NCBI GenBank assembly: GCA_002803225.1
Contig: NXFV01001671.1
Span: forward strand, 1-42,516
DNA length: 42,516 nt
Reading direction: 5' to 3'
From: Gamarada debralockiae
Lineage: Eukaryota; Ascomycota; Leotiomycetes; Helotiales; Hyphodiscaceae
Part shown: piece by piece, positions 20,226 through 32,378 of the stretch
Numbering within the stretch: position 1 is the first letter of the stretch
Layout of the letters: each line of letters starts with the position of its first letter
Position numbers and translations under genes: made by a program
The notes under the pieces: model-generated
Databases searched by the model: none
What the model saw: only the letters and a program-made list of their open reading frames with translations
What the model was told of the DNA's origin: nothing

Positions 20226-22013
20226 CTAATCTAATCCCTTCCCAAGTAACTCCTTCCCAACCTCATTAACCAGCGGTTCCTTTGAAAAGAGCTCCGACTT
20301 CCCAAGCACAGTGCTTTGTGCATCCATGCTCTTCAACAGATCCACCAACTCTCCATCCTTTGGTGTGCAGTAAACCAGGTATCCAAACGCAAGCAAGAAA
20401 CCCTTCAGGGCCTCTGCAGATTCTTCTTCCGCTCCAATCGATTCTAACAAAGATGCTGCCAGCTCAACTTGATCACCATCCGGTAGACCCTCCCGATGCT
20501 CTTCTTCTCTTATCTTGCTGTTTGCTACTGCGATGTTGAACGAGAGACTGGCAGCTGCGACTCGGACATTGTGGTGCTTGTCATCCAGTAAACTGGTCGT
20601 GATCAATTCGACAATGGGAGTGGTGAGTGTGGAGCAGCCGAGTATGTGTTGAGGATACAAGGGGCTGGAGAAGAGATTGCAGGCTGTTTGGAGTGCGACG
20701 AGTCGTAGGGAATAAGGACAGTCTTTGAGTCCGTTGACGTAGGAGAGGAGAGGAGCAATGGTCTTGTGGTCTTTCTCTTCGGCATAGTAGCCACTGAGTC
20801 GTGGATCGACAAGAGCAACTCGCAGGAGATCGACGATCGTGAACATGATTTCAGGTGGGAGTTTCGAGGGAGCTGAGCGTAAGAACCGACTGAAGGCGTC
20901 AAGATCTGGCAGAGTTGCTTCTGCTGCTCCATCTGTTGCGCGGGCCGAGATAAAGTGCATGATTCCTGCAACAGCTGCATCTTCCGCTGACGGCCCCATT
21001 TTGGTCTTAAGCTTTGCCAGAGGCGGTACTTTGCTGTAGAGAACGGGTTTGGTGTTTGAGTTTCGCAGGGCCGGGAGATGCAGAGATTGGTGCTGATGAG
21101 GAGGCCATGCCATTTGTATGAGCATTTGAACGTTTGACCGTAGAGTACGGCCATCAGCACCTGACCATCGATCTTCTTCCTTACCATGCAAAAACGTTAT
21201 GAAGGTAGGAGTTGCTCGAACGTTGTACTTCGTGCCAATCTCGTAGGAGCTCGAGATATCGACCATAATCAACGTAGCTTTGTGGGCGGCCTCTGCTGCG
21301 AGCTCATCATAGACAGGATAGAGGACCTTGCATGGCCTGCAATTCGCCGACGTAAAGAAGATCACGGCGCATGACTTCTGCGCCCCCGCAAGTAGTCCCT
21401 CGAGTTCCTGCACTGTTTTAGGTCTCCTCACTGAATGGGCGATTTGCTGATTTGTTTTAGGCGCATTCGCACTTGTTGAGTCGCCTATGCCCAAGAGACC
21501 GCCGTCGCCACCATTCTTCATTTTCTGTGTGTTGACCATGTCGTTGATCTGTGGTTGCAACATTCTGCCGAAGGGGGTGTCGAGAACAGTCTGCGGCAGG
21601 TTTGTGATGTGCTCTGGTATGCCTTTGCCAACTAAGAAGGTAGAGAAATCGTTGGAGAAGTTATTGCAATTGTGAGACCAGAGATCATACGCCTATGTCT
21701 GAATCAGCAGCAGCTCTTTCATGGAATCGAGGCGTCCTACCTGAGCTGTATAGATCTCCTTCAAAGACTCCAAATACTCCATTATTACATCCATTGGCAG
21801 GTTCGTTTTCCCAAGCTCTATTATCTGCATAGGCCTGCCCAAATGGGTCATTCCGGGCCGAGCAGTCTTTATCCCCCCGTCATAGAGGTATTCAATGCCC
21901 TCCATAACGATTGCAGTATGGTATATGGCATCGATCTGAACGCCAAGGAAAGCTGCGGACATGTTTCTTGCCAGCCCACGGGAGAGATCATATACATAGA
22001 GTTGGACGTTCAT
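20226..22013 (-). CDS. PPPDE (deSUMOylase-like) - thioredoxin - PUL domain protein
   Basis: Exons 22013-21741 and 21692-20226 encode 579 residues; the 48-nt intron is phase 0 with acceptor CATAG. Residues 1-130 form a PPPDE/DeSI peptidase fold with both active-site residues: His32 in IYHTAIV and Cys100 in SHNCNNF. DeSI enzymes remove SUMO or ubiquitin from substrates. Residues about 180-285 are thioredoxin-like with a CRPC redox motif (Cys209, Cys212) in TSANCRPCKV. From about 315 to the end is a helical PUL domain, the module that binds Cdc48/p97 in PLAA/Ufd3/Doa1. This three-domain order is known in fungi and plants; the joint role is inferred to be protein quality control with Cdc48. The start at 22013 is chosen over an upstream TTG because MNVQLYVYDLSRG is the usual beginning. 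It is divergent from GDA1 with 447 bp between the start codons. Confidence 0.9.
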
Positions 22014-22460
22014 TTTCAATAGCAATTTCCAATGCGGTTTCGGGGATTCGGTGGAGCGGCGGCAGGAGAAGGCTTTGTTTTCGGTGGTCGAGGAAAGGGA
22101 CTGTAGGGAAAACGGTCAAGAAAATCTGGGTCGCATATTTGGAAGGAGTGTAGAGTGAAATAGGGATTTGAATTGGTTCTATTCTATTCTATGAGGAAGG
22201 AAAGAAGGTCTCTTGATTGCAGGCGGCCAAGTGACGCGTGAAGTCAATGTGGCTGAAAAGGAACACTTTGAAGCTAGTCCCTATTTGTATCAGCCTTAAT
22301 AATTCTTCCAGGGGTTCGCATGTCAAAGGCCAGTATTTCCCTCCTTTCTGGCCCCTTTAGCCATTGTCCATTCTCATTCTACACCTTCTTTCCTCAACCG
22401 TTTTATTGAAGATATTGCAGGTCTGTGCATGACCTGTGACTGTCCCCGAGTCGTTCCTTA
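22014..22460. promoter_or_regulatory. Shared divergent promoter region (PPPDE-Trx-PUL / GDA1)
   Basis: 447 bp between two outward-facing start codons, containing pyrimidine-rich tracts towards 22461. I see no confident TATA box or named factor site. Confidence 0.45.
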
Positions 22461-24222
22461 ATGAGACGCACATCGGTCTCGCTGCCGACGAGAAACGTAG
22501 CACACGACCCTCACGAGAAAGCCGCTCGATACCGTACGAAGGGCGCAAAGAATAGCGCCGCCGGCACCCTGGAGAAAATAAAGACCGCCTGGATGACGCA
22601 AAGTCAGCGATCCAGATACTTGAAGACTGGAGGCATTCTCCTCTTCGTCATATTTCTGTTCTATTACCTGTCACCTAGCGGAACATATGTCGTCAAAGAA
22701 GGTTTGTACAAGGCCCTTAACCGGAGCGCCCGAGTCGCTAACACCTTTATTTAAGTTACAAATTTAGGAGGCGCAGGTGGTCAAACGGCAGATCCGTCGT
22801 CAGGAACAACGAAGTGCTCGAAGTCTAGCGACAAGTCAAAGCCGCTCATCCAATATGCCCTCATGATCGATGCCGGGAGCACTGGCTCCCGAATCCATGT
22901 ATACAAGTTCAACAACTGCGGTCCTACACCAGAGCTTGAGGATGAGATCTTCGAGCAGACGGAGAAGAAGAAGGGTGGATCTGGGCTCAGTTCTTACAAA
23001 ACGGATGCTGAAGGAGCGGCGAAGAGCTTGGATGTTCTGATGGATGTTGCAGTGAAGTCGGTTCCTGACGCCTACAAGTCTTGCACACCAGTCGCAGTGA
23101 AAGCTACAGCTGGTCTGAGACTGCTTGGCCCAGAAATGAGCGACAAGATTCTGGACGCCGTACGAACCAGACTGGAGACTGTCTACCCTTTCCCAGTGGT
23201 TTCGAAGGAGAACAACGGAGTTATCATCATGGATGGAAAAGACGAGGGTGTTTATGCTTGGATCACAACCAACTACCTCCTTGGAAAGATTGGTGGACCA
23301 GATCACAGCCCAACAGCAGCTGTCTTTGACCTTGGAGGTGGTTCAACTCAAATCGTCTTTGAGCCTACATTCAAGGGGAGCAACGGTGGCATGCCTGACA
23401 AGCTAGCGGAAGGCGATCACAAGTATGAGCTGAACTTCGGAGGACGTGATTTTGAGCTCTATCAACACTCTCATCTTGGGTACGGACTGAACTCGGCTCG
23501 CGAAGCCATCCACAGGACTCTTTTTGAGGATCTCTATGCTCAAAATGCACCCGATACTGCCTGGATATCTCAACCAATCGTCCATCCCTGTATCGCTCCA
23601 GGCATGACTCGTCCTGTCAACGTCACACTCAGCAAAGAGCACCCTCTCGGAGAAATTGTGTCAGTTACTATGGCTGGCCCCAAATCCCCAGCTCCAGCAC
23701 AATGCCGCAAACTTGCTGAGAAGATCTTGGTCAAAGACGCCGAGTGCAAGCTCGCTCCCTGCTCCTTCAACGGTGTCCACCAGCCCTCTTTGGAGAAGAC
23801 ATTTGCTCGAGAAGATGTTTATATCTTCTCGTATTTCTACGATCGCACTGATCCTCTCGGAATGCCCGAGTCTTTCACATTGAGGGAGTTGCACCACCTG
23901 ACCGAACAAGTTTGCGGTGGCGAGCCTAGCTGGGATGTATTTGAGAGCGTTCCAGGTGCGTTGGAGGAGCTTCGAGATCGACCAGAGCACTGCCTCGACC
24001 TGAACTTCATGGGTGCGCTCCTTCATACAGGGTATGAGATGCCCATCGACAGAGAAGTCAAGATCGCGAAGAAGATCAAGGGAAATGAACTCGGATGGTG
24101 TCTAGGAGCCAGGTAAGCAATCTCCCCAAACAATAGACCAGCATGAAAACTAACCTTTTTGCAGTCTTCCCTTATTAAGCCAAGGCTCAGGATGGAAGTG
24201 CAAGGTCAAGGAAGTTTCATGA
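22461..24222 (+). CDS. GDA1: Golgi nucleoside diphosphatase (GDA1/CD39 family)
   Basis: Exons 22461-22701, 22768-24112 and 24165-24222 encode 547 residues. Both introns have clear branch points (CGCTAACAC, AACTAACC). A short basic N-terminal tail is followed by one signal anchor (about 57-70, GGILLFVIFLFYYL), giving a type II Golgi protein with a lumenal catalytic domain. Apyrase conserved regions are intact: DAGSTGSRIHVYKF (about 115), ATAGLR (about 193), DEGVYAW with the catalytic Glu (about 240) and DLGGGSTQ (about 268); NELGWCLGASLPLL closes the protein across the last intron. Gda1 turns GDP (and UDP) left by glycosyltransferases into GMP. This frees the antiporter to bring in more GDP-mannose for protein and lipid mannosylation. 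It shares its upstream region with the PPPDE-Trx-PUL gene. Confidence 0.93.
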
Positions 24223-25129
24223 GAGCTGTACGATCACATGCATTGCTGGCGTTGGGAAATGTGTTACTAGGACATAGAGGTCAATGGAAGATCCAAAAGA
24301 AATACATAATACCTTACATTCAAACGTTTCCCCTTGCTGTCTCTGACCGGCTTCGAGGTTGGTTGGCTCTTGTCGTAGTTCTCGTAATTCTGAACGTGCT
24401 TCCCTTCCTTTTCGATTCCCATGTTTCCCATCCCTTGGGTAATGTCATAATTCTCGTCATTCTTAATGTCGCCCCCTTCTTTCTGCACATTCCTATCTCT
24501 TCAACATTATCATTATCCTCTTCCCTATCATCTGCTCTCTGGTTTTCCTCATTCCCACCTCCTTGCCCTTCCATACCATGGGGACTCTCTGGTTATAGAC
24601 AGTAAAAGTGCTCATCTAAAACATGCTTCATTTCTCCCAACGGTCCGTCTTAATTCCCTTCATACGGAACGGAGATCTCTGAGGAGAGTGGGGTTAGGAA
24701 AGCAGATCGCCCGGTCAAGCACATTTCAAAGTCACCATTCCCGACTGAGACGGTAAGAAACTGCAGAGAGCAAAAACTCTTTCATTGTGTAACTTGCGAC
24801 TCGACAGAGGGCATGCTTTGCTATTGTATAATCATCATGTCTTTCCAGTAAATTGGAGATAGAGGAGCTGAATCATGGAAAGCTACGGAGTAAGGACTGT
24901 AAGAATACGAAATTCGACCAATGAAGGAGAAGAACGAATTAAAGGTGTTTTAGAGGGGTGCACAAAACCAAAGAAACCATTGGGGAATTCGGGGAATATA
25001 TTTCAGCAAACTTGGTCTCATGAATGAATTAAAGCTTGTAAGTTGAAGATATATTTTGAGTAGAAGCCTAAAGTCACCCAACCAATACAATAGCTTGAAT
25101 AGTAGGCCCGTTTCCAGGACTACCATACA
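24223..25129. other. Intergenic region with two overlapping low-complexity frames
   Basis: Between two convergent gene ends. Two minus-strand frames (24574-24320, 84 codons from an ATG, acidic then basic; and 24488-24267, Asn/Asp/Lys-rich with two ENYDxxQ words) and a hydrophobic plus-strand frame overlap. A 36-nt imperfect tandem duplication (GTAATTCTGAACGTGCTTCC-type, about 24378 and 24448) explains the repeated words. I do not call a gene. Confidence 0.35.
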
Positions 25130-26351
25130 CTATAAGGGTGCTTCTGGTCCTGAGATACCCAAAACATCCTCTATCACCTCTTCAGGCCCCACATCCTCCA
25201 CCAATGCAGTTACAGCTTCCAGGTCACTTCCATATTGCATGCTCCGTTCATTTTCAGGCTTAACAATATGGATCCGATGCAGATAGATCTTCCTTGCGGC
25301 GAGAGCAATGAGGGAGGGTGTAGCATATGAAAGGCCGTGAAGCGGAGCAAGACATCTGAACAGTCAGTATGAGAATTCAAGATCGACGGTACAAAGACCT
25401 ACTTCGCAAGCTTGTCAAAATGTCTCGTAGCAGCAGCTGAGATACCGCCAGCTACAGCTCGGTGGAGGCGTAAGAATGCAATGATGTTCTGCTGATATTG
25501 CTTCACTTCCACGCTGACTGTTGCATGATCGCTCATCTGGGCTAGCTGTTCGACATCCTGGTAATCATTAGCACTTCCTCTCGAAGTTCAATGGGGAAAA
25601 CGAACGGAGGCAGTTATTCTTGGCCACAAGAAGGCTTCAGGCTCGTGTCTAGGGCTCTTCTTCACCACTGATGAAATCGAGTTCCCATCATCATACATAT
25701 CCTCCAGATTCGGGAACCCATCTTCCGGATCATGGAAATGCGAGATGAACATATAGTCGTTCAAATGTTTCGTCAATCTCGGGCCCTCTCCACCAGCCAA
25801 CAATGCAATGAACAAGAAGCGCTTGGGCGCATTCTGCACCGATGTCCTTGTGTATATCCGCTTCGTCCGCATCAGTTCTAATGCTTGTATTTGAACCTGT
25901 CTCGGGGCTTCGTCGAGATTCTTGGCAATGATAACATTGGCCATTGTATTATCGTTCAAATTCTCGGAGACTGGAGAGCGAGAGATGGATTGGAAAGCGG
26001 GTGTCTGTAGGAAGTATGAATCTTGCCGAGATCTCACGGGTGAGTTCGATCGAGTGGGACTACTCTCCACAGAGAGTATCGCGTGTGCGAAGTCATCGAG
26101 GGAAGTATGCTCGGAGCAATCGACTACGGCGTGGGAGAGTCCGAAGACCTTTGCTGCAACCTAGAAATATCAGCATAGATCATATATATGCCTGGATTGA
26201 ACCACACCTGTTCTAATTCGTGAACCAACTCATCTATAGCATCTGGCTCTGTATCAATGATGCAATGCTCCTGCGCGACAAGGCATATCAGCGCAGCGAG
26301 CTCCAAGTCACTCAATTCATGGACCTTGTCGAGAAGGGTTTCGTCTGCCAT
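25130..26351 (-). CDS. Fungal magnesium-chelatase-like protein
   Basis: Exons 26351-26208, 26160-25606, 25557-25403 and 25355-25130 encode 359 residues; all junctions keep frame. The N terminus (LLDKVHELSDLELAALICLV, then EHCIIDTE) and the following FGLSHAVVDCSEHTSLDDFA are typical of a fungal family usually labelled 'magnesium chelatase, ATPase subunit I'. I see no Walker A loop, so the label should not be read as a working chelatase; fungi make no chlorophyll and the true role is unknown. The middle (LNDYMFISHFHD) and the helical C-terminal third are conserved-looking. Introns are 47, 48 and 47 nt. The second, with a GTTCGT donor, is chosen because it alone keeps phase. Divergent from VPS16 with only 273 bp between starts, which suggests a shared promoter. 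Confidence 0.8.
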
Positions 26352-26624
26352 TAGGCCACCAACACCGTATTGTCAGCCGCCCATATCCAAGCCAAGCCAA
26401 CTATCCTCAGCTAAGGAGCTCGAGAGTCGAAATGAGCGTTGGTGAATGCAGTCAATAAATTGTGAAGTGAGTGATGTCGTTGAACATGGAAGGCTAGCGC
26501 AGAAGCTTTGACCACGTCCAACCTGCCTGGGCTTCTTCTCTAGTCACATTCCACAGACATCTTTCCAATATCAAAGAGCAACGACGACGAACACTCGGAA
26601 TGAGGTGACGAGGGATATCAAATT
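26352..26624. promoter_or_regulatory. Compact divergent promoter (Mg-chelatase-like / VPS16)
   Basis: 273 bp between start codons of two outward-facing genes. It contains two ordered CCAAGCCAAGCC-type words near 26390 but no confident TATA box. Confidence 0.4.
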
Positions 26625-29600
26625 ATGGCGAATCCGACAGCGGACTGGGAGAAGGTTGGATCCAAGTTTTACCGAAAGATACAGCTGTACACTGCTGTGT
26701 TTGACCAGGACCTGGAACTCGAGAATTATATCGTCACGGGATGCTCGTATGGTGGCGCCATTGGTGTGCTATGCCTCTCCTCTTTCCTGCAGACTTGTCT
26801 AAGAAGTATTGGGAGAATGTTGGTTTACTCCCCTGGGGTTGAAGTTCGTTTGCGGCTCGGAAGGAACGGTCAAGGACCAACTAAGGCAGTTTCAGAGCCG
26901 TGGTTAAGGGTTGGCTCTCAATTACTATTCATGAGAGCGTGGAGAGTATCTCGGAGTTTATTGTTCTTTTCACGGGATTAAAATTGTTCAGGGAGAAGTC
27001 TCTCTCATATCCTCAGGGAGCTCGCTGGCTGCCACGTGACTCCTCCTTCGAATATTTGAGCTTGCCATTTGATTCCAGATTGTACACATGCTAATATTTC
27101 TCTGAATATAGCTCTCTACCGAGATGAGTCGAAGCTTCACTCCTTTCGAGGATCACAAGCATCCAAGTCAAGTATAGACCTTTACAGTTGCGCTGGCAAA
27201 TTGATTCGGCGCATAAACTGGGATAAAGGCTCTATCAAAGGCCTTGGCTGGTCAGAAGACGAGAAACTTATTGTCATCACCGCAGATGGCACAGTTCGAT
27301 GTTACTATGACTTACAGGGCGACTTCACCCAATTCTCATTAGGAAATGGCTCCGAAGAGTTTGGAGTCACAGCATGCAGGTTGGTTTATCCCTTTAACTT
27401 TTCCTAGAGCTTTAATTTACACTCTGATAGATTCTATGGCACTGGCTTCGTTGCCCTACTTTCTAACAATCATCTAATCACTGTTCCTCGATATGAAGAG
27501 CCACGTCCCAAACTTCTAGCAACACCCCCCGAAGGAGATGTTCATTCGTGGACACTTATTCCTCCCATCTATACGCTCTCTCGATCTGTAGAAGTCTTAT
27601 TGAGCATCGGCCAAACGATTCATGTTGTAGACTCAGTTGAATCAGAGGACCGTATGCTGGATATTGGGCCTTTCACTCACATCAGCGTGTCGCCCAATGG
27701 GAAGTTCGTGGCCTTGTACACGGAGACTGGGAAGGCATATGTTATCACCAGTGACTTCCAGAATAGATTGAGTGAACATGACTCCAGATCGAAAATCCCG
27801 CCAAAGGATGTCCAATGGTGTGGAAATGATGCTGTTGTCATTGCTTGGGACGACGAAGTTCATATCATTGGACCCAATAATGCAGCAGCCAAATATTTCT
27901 ATGATGGCCGAGTTCATCTAATAGCAGGTAAGTTTCGTTGTCCAGAAGGATATCTTCTAAAAGACTAAGAGTAACTAGACCACGATGGCGTCCGTTTGAT
28001 TACAAATGATGTCTGTGACTTCTTACAGAAAGTGCCCGAAGTAACTGATGAGGTGTTCCGATTTGGAACAGAGTCTCCAGCATCAATCCTTCTCGATGCA
28101 GTTGAACAACTAGAGAATCAATCGCCCAAGGCAGATGACAACATCCAATTAATACGTCCAAGCTTGGTTGAAGCCGTCGATACCTGCGTAAGCCTCCTTC
28201 TTTCCAAGTTCACTGCATTTCTAATAGCTTCCAGGTCAAAGCAGCGGGCCAAGAATTCAGCATCCACTGGCAAAAGCAGCTTTTAAAAGCCGCCTCATTC
28301 GGGAAGTCCGTCCTAGACATCTACAACAGCGACGATTTCGTCGACATGTGCGAAACGCTGCGAGTTCTCAATGCCGTCCGTTACTACGAGATTGGACTCC
28401 CCCTATCATACGAGCAGTTCCTCCGCCTGACCCCCGAGAAGCTCGTCCGTCGTCTCATAAACCGCCGAGAATATCTCCTCGCGCTTCGAATCTCCTCCTA
28501 CCTTCGTCTTCCAACTGATCGCATCTACGTACACTGGGCCTCCCAAAAAGTCCGTGTAGGCTCCGAAGACGAAGACACAATCTGCCGTCTCATAGTCGAA
28601 AAACTGGATGGCAAGAGGGGTATCTCATTCGAAGAGATCGCGCGCGCAGCATACGATGAAGGGCGCGGACGTCTTGCAACGGAACTTTTGAACCATGAGC
28701 CGCGAGCTGGGAAGCAAGTTCCTCTCTTGCTCAACATGGAAGAAGATGAAATCGCTCTAGACAAAGCTATCGAGAGTGGAGATTCGGACCTTATATTCTT
28801 CGTCTTGCTTCATCTTAAGAAGAAACTCCCCCTTGCTTCGTTTTTTAGAGTAATCAACACCCGTCCCACTGCAACAGCCCTGATCGAATCCTCCGCACAA
28901 GCCGAAGACACCGAGTTGCTCAAAGATCTATACTACCAAGATGACCGCCGTATCGATGGAGCAAACGTCTTCATCCGTGAAGCTCTCAAGCAAACCGATT
29001 CTCGCACCACAAGCGACAAGCTCGCTCTTGCCGGCAAGCTGCTTTCGGATTCGAAGGAGACGAGTCTGCAGCTGAAGGCATTGCATGAAGCGACCGTGTT
29101 ACTGAGGATGCAAGAGCAGTTTGACAGGGATTTGACGGAGAGGTTTACGGGACTGAGTGTGTATGAGACGATGTTTAAGTTGATTCGGTTGGGGTATACG
29201 AGTAGGGCAAAGAAAATGCAGAGTGAGTTTAAGGTGCCGGAAAAGACTGCTTGGTGGATTAGGTATACCAGTCTCCATTCACCCCATCTATCCCTCCTCC
29301 CAGATCTCTAATCAAAGAGTGTAGACTCCGAGCACTAGTAGCAAAGCGCGACTGGAACGAACTCGAAGAGTGGTCCAAGACCCGCAAATCACCTATAGGA
29401 TGGGAGGTATGTCTCATCCCCTCCCTCATCCCCTTCCTCATATCCTTCCTCACCCCTCTGTACCCTCAAATCTAACTAGCGCTTTTCTCAAAGCCGTTCT
29501 TCAACCTAATCCTGTCAGCGGGCAACCCCAAACTGGCTGCGGTCTTCATCCCGAAAGCGGCCCCCTCTCTCCAACTCGGAGAAACAATATCCATGTATGA

Positions 29601-29745
29601 GAAATGCGGGATGCGGATTAAAGCCGCCGAGGAGGCGGTGAAGATCAAGGATGTAGAGAGTGTGGATCGATTGAGGGAGGCGGCAGGGGTAGGCACTGTG
29701 GAAGGGAGGGAGATTGAGAGGTTGGGGGCGGGGTTGAAGCGGTGA
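26625..29745 (+). CDS. VPS16: VPS16, core subunit of HOPS/CORVET tethering complexes
   Basis: Seven exons (26625-26763, 27112-27379, 27431-27927, 27979-28187, 28235-29262, 29325-29406, 29494-29745) give 824 residues, the usual fungal length. The N-terminal half is the Vps16_N beta-propeller (SSIDLYSCAGKLIRRINWDK, DGTVRCYYDLQGDFTQFS, HISVSPNGKFVALYT). The C-terminal half is the alpha-solenoid Vps16_C (DMCETLRVLNAVRYYEIGLP, RLPTDRIYVHWASQKVR, GRGRLATELLNHEPRAGKQ). Vps16 binds Vps33 and Vps18 in the Class C core needed for fusion at endosomes and vacuoles. Intron 1 is unusually long (348 nt) against 47-87 nt for the others; it starts GTGTGC and ends CTGAATATAG, rebuilding GGAI-A-LYRDES exactly. 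Unspliced, intron 1 adds an in-frame stop. All key regions look intact. Confidence 0.93.
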
Positions 29746-30268
29746 TATTGTTTTCGTTCATGGTAGTTCTTTTAGGGAATGGAAAGGGTCGAGATAGAAT
29801 TCGGTCTGGCGCAACCATAAATTGTCACTTCACTAGCTACTAATATGTGTGGTGACATATTACAACGTACGACCAAAGAGCAGAGCCCAAGTATCACGGA
29901 CGATTCCATCTCCCAATGCCAATGCAAATTCAAGCAAGATCGAGTTATGCGCCATCCAGTCCAGATATCCCTCCCATAACGCCTCTCATGTCATGATTCG
30001 TTTCAGATATCGATGGCACACTATCCATCCACCCTTTTGACTTTACTCCCCGATTGCGGGTGTTACCCATACCCCTTTCCTCCTCAATGGCCTTTATGTG
30101 TGTTCTGGGCCAAATTATCCATTATCGTGCTTAGTGTATGAGTACAGAAACGTCGAACGAAAATAGGGGAGAGGAGACTCCACGCCAGACCAGGATGCTT
30201 TCCCGCGTTCGCTAAGATGCAAGATGTGAAGACTAAGTGTTCATAAATTAGGGGCGACGGTGGATAGA
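29746..30268. other. Convergent 3' region between VPS16 and the FHA-RING gene
   Basis: Holds the 3' untranslated regions of both genes. No gene, repeat or RNA is seen; an open frame at 29849-30040 has no features. Confidence 0.45.
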
Positions 30269-32378
30269 TCAGGGTTCGGCTGCTGCTTGTGGTTGAGGTG
30301 TGTTGGAAGGTATTGGGGAATCCGCCGCTTCGTTAAGATTCATGCTCGCCACATTTGCCAATCTCATGCCTGCAGCTCGCCCTGCACTCCCGTCGAAAAT
30401 GAAAGGACCAGCATCATTTCTGGGTGTCATGGGTCCCTCGACTCCAGTCATGGCATCCATGGATGATGGGTGTAAGCCATTGGGACTTGGTGTTCGGGCA
30501 AGCCCCCTCTCTGCATGTGAATTTGGCTCCGCTAGGCGTGAAGAACTGCCGTTGGACACGGGTTTCCGGCTGATGATATCGACAGGTTGCACGGTTGCGT
30601 TAGAAACCTGTGATTTCGATGAACTGGGAGGCGAAGCTGGATTTTGAACGCGGAGATTGCTCATCGAAGTTGCTACCCCATGATCGACTTCTGATCCATC
30701 ACTAGCTTCAGCCATCTCACCGTCACTGGGAACACTCTGTTCGAGATCTGAATCCTCTTTCGGAGCTTCAACAGCAGGTTGTGTAGCCTCCCTACTGTTC
30801 GCCTGACGTACTGAATGTGACGCAACTGGAGGTTCTTCTGGAGCCGCAGTGGTCTCTCTTGCCTCCCTTGCCTCTGCAGCTTCGGCACCTGATAATTCTT
30901 CCCACTCGCCGTCTGCAAATGGGTCGTCGAGTTCAGCTTCGAGATCTGCCACTGTACGACAGTTGGGGCATATGAAGTGTGGCCAGTGTGGGCCGTTTAT
31001 GATAACTCGAATGCATTTGTAGTGCCAGGTATGTGAGCAGGGTGCGACGAAGAGAGATTGACAAGGCTGGGCACGGTTAGTGATGAACGATAACAGCAAC
31101 CGCGAAAATGGGGAACGCCAATAACATACGGCGATTGGTCCAAGACATATCGAACAGTCTTGTGATGAGCCACTTGTTGGAGATTTCCCTTGGTTCAATT
31201 CTCGTAGAAGCTTGTGGGATTTCACACTGCAGAGGTTAGCCAAGTCACCGAGTAATGGAAGAAGTTACACACTTGAAGCTGCTTGGGCCATTCTGCCACC
31301 CTTTATTGAGTTCAACCCGTATTTTCACGCATCTGAAGATCATCTCCTCTCCTCCTTTGAAATCGATTCCCAGCTGCACAATATCTCCATCGTTGACTGG
31401 AAATGGCCTCGACTCGGTCCCTGGCGAACTGAGCCGTATATGATTGAGAAAGGTTCCCGAAGAACTCTTTACGTCCTTAATAAACCACCGTCCGCCCGCA
31501 CACCAGAACTCGCAATGCCGCCTGCTCACAACTTTCGATTTGAATCCAACTGGTGCTGCAGAGGGTATATTCGCAGCCTGGCTTGGTTGATTATCTCGTT
31601 CTGAATATCGGCCAACTTTTATGATTTCCTTTCCAGTTGGTAATATCCTGGCCATTGGACTGAAAACTAGGGACGGCCTCTGAGCTCTTGGATCTTGATG
31701 CGCCGTGAATCGAATCGAAGGAAGTTGGTGGTTCATGCCGTTTGCCCCATTCCCACTTGCATTGGCCGGCACTGGGGCCTCATTTCGAGCTCGTGATTCC
31801 CCATCAACTTGAGGCATGTCCGTTGCACCATTCACTGTCGCCGAGCGCGTTCGAGCCATCGAGTTCGCAAGTTCGGAGGTTCCAGCGGCTGAAGCGTTGC
31901 CAGCGGACGATGATGCAGTTGCGGTTGATTGGGGTTCAGAAGCGCCTCCAACCGTAGGCAACCATGCACTTGTTGACCTCAGATTATCTGGATTACTGGA
32001 TCTCGCAGATGCAAGTTGGTCTGTAGATTGCTGTGCGGTGGGAGAAGTTTGTCGTGCAGTAATACCCTGAGACGCAGGTGATGCAGCTGGAGAACCGCGA
32101 TTTGCGCTCGACGTAGGTGAAGTCGAGGATGGATAACTAGTAGCTCGAGAGAGTGTCGACGGCCTCTGTTGGCTGTTTGAACTACTATTGTGGTTGTCTC
32201 GTGATAGAAGGTGATTGTGGGTATAAGTTCGTATATAACTCAGCCCTCTAAGTCGACCCGAGCGTGTAGGTGAGGTTGGAGAAGCTGGAGGTGGAGTTGT
32301 CGTTCTTGTTCTCCCAAGTAGATTTGATTGTGGACTGGGGTTCCATGGAGGTGGAGGACTAGGGACCGAAGAGTACAT
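30269..32378 (-). CDS. FHA-RING E3 ubiquitin ligase, Dma1/Chf family
   Basis: Exons 32378-31273, 31226-31130 and 31066-30269 encode 666 residues. Residues 1-235 are Ser/Thr/Pro/Asn-rich and disordered. An FHA phosphothreonine-binding domain covers about 237-355: GRYSERD, VVSRRHCEFW, SSGTFLN. A RING-H2 follows at 393-437 with all eight ligands in C3H2C3 order (Cys393, Cys396, Cys411, His413, His416, Cys419, Cys434, Cys437). The tail is acidic then Ser/Pro-rich. FHA followed directly by RING is the Dma1 (fission yeast), Dma1/Dma2 (budding yeast) and RNF8/CHFR arrangement, used in mitotic-exit and septation checkpoints. Intron 1 (46 nt) is placed to give SSFN-VKSHK; its donor is AA|GTGTGT. The ATG at 32378 is chosen over an upstream GTG. 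Confidence 0.9.

Noticed and set aside
20603..21187. 194-codon minus-strand frame
   Set aside because: Shadow of the PPPDE-thioredoxin-PUL coding exon in another frame.
24159..24605. 148-codon plus-strand frame with hydrophobic runs
   Set aside because: It overlaps the last GDA1 exon in another frame; the hydrophobicity comes from a short tandem duplication of pyrimidine-rich DNA.
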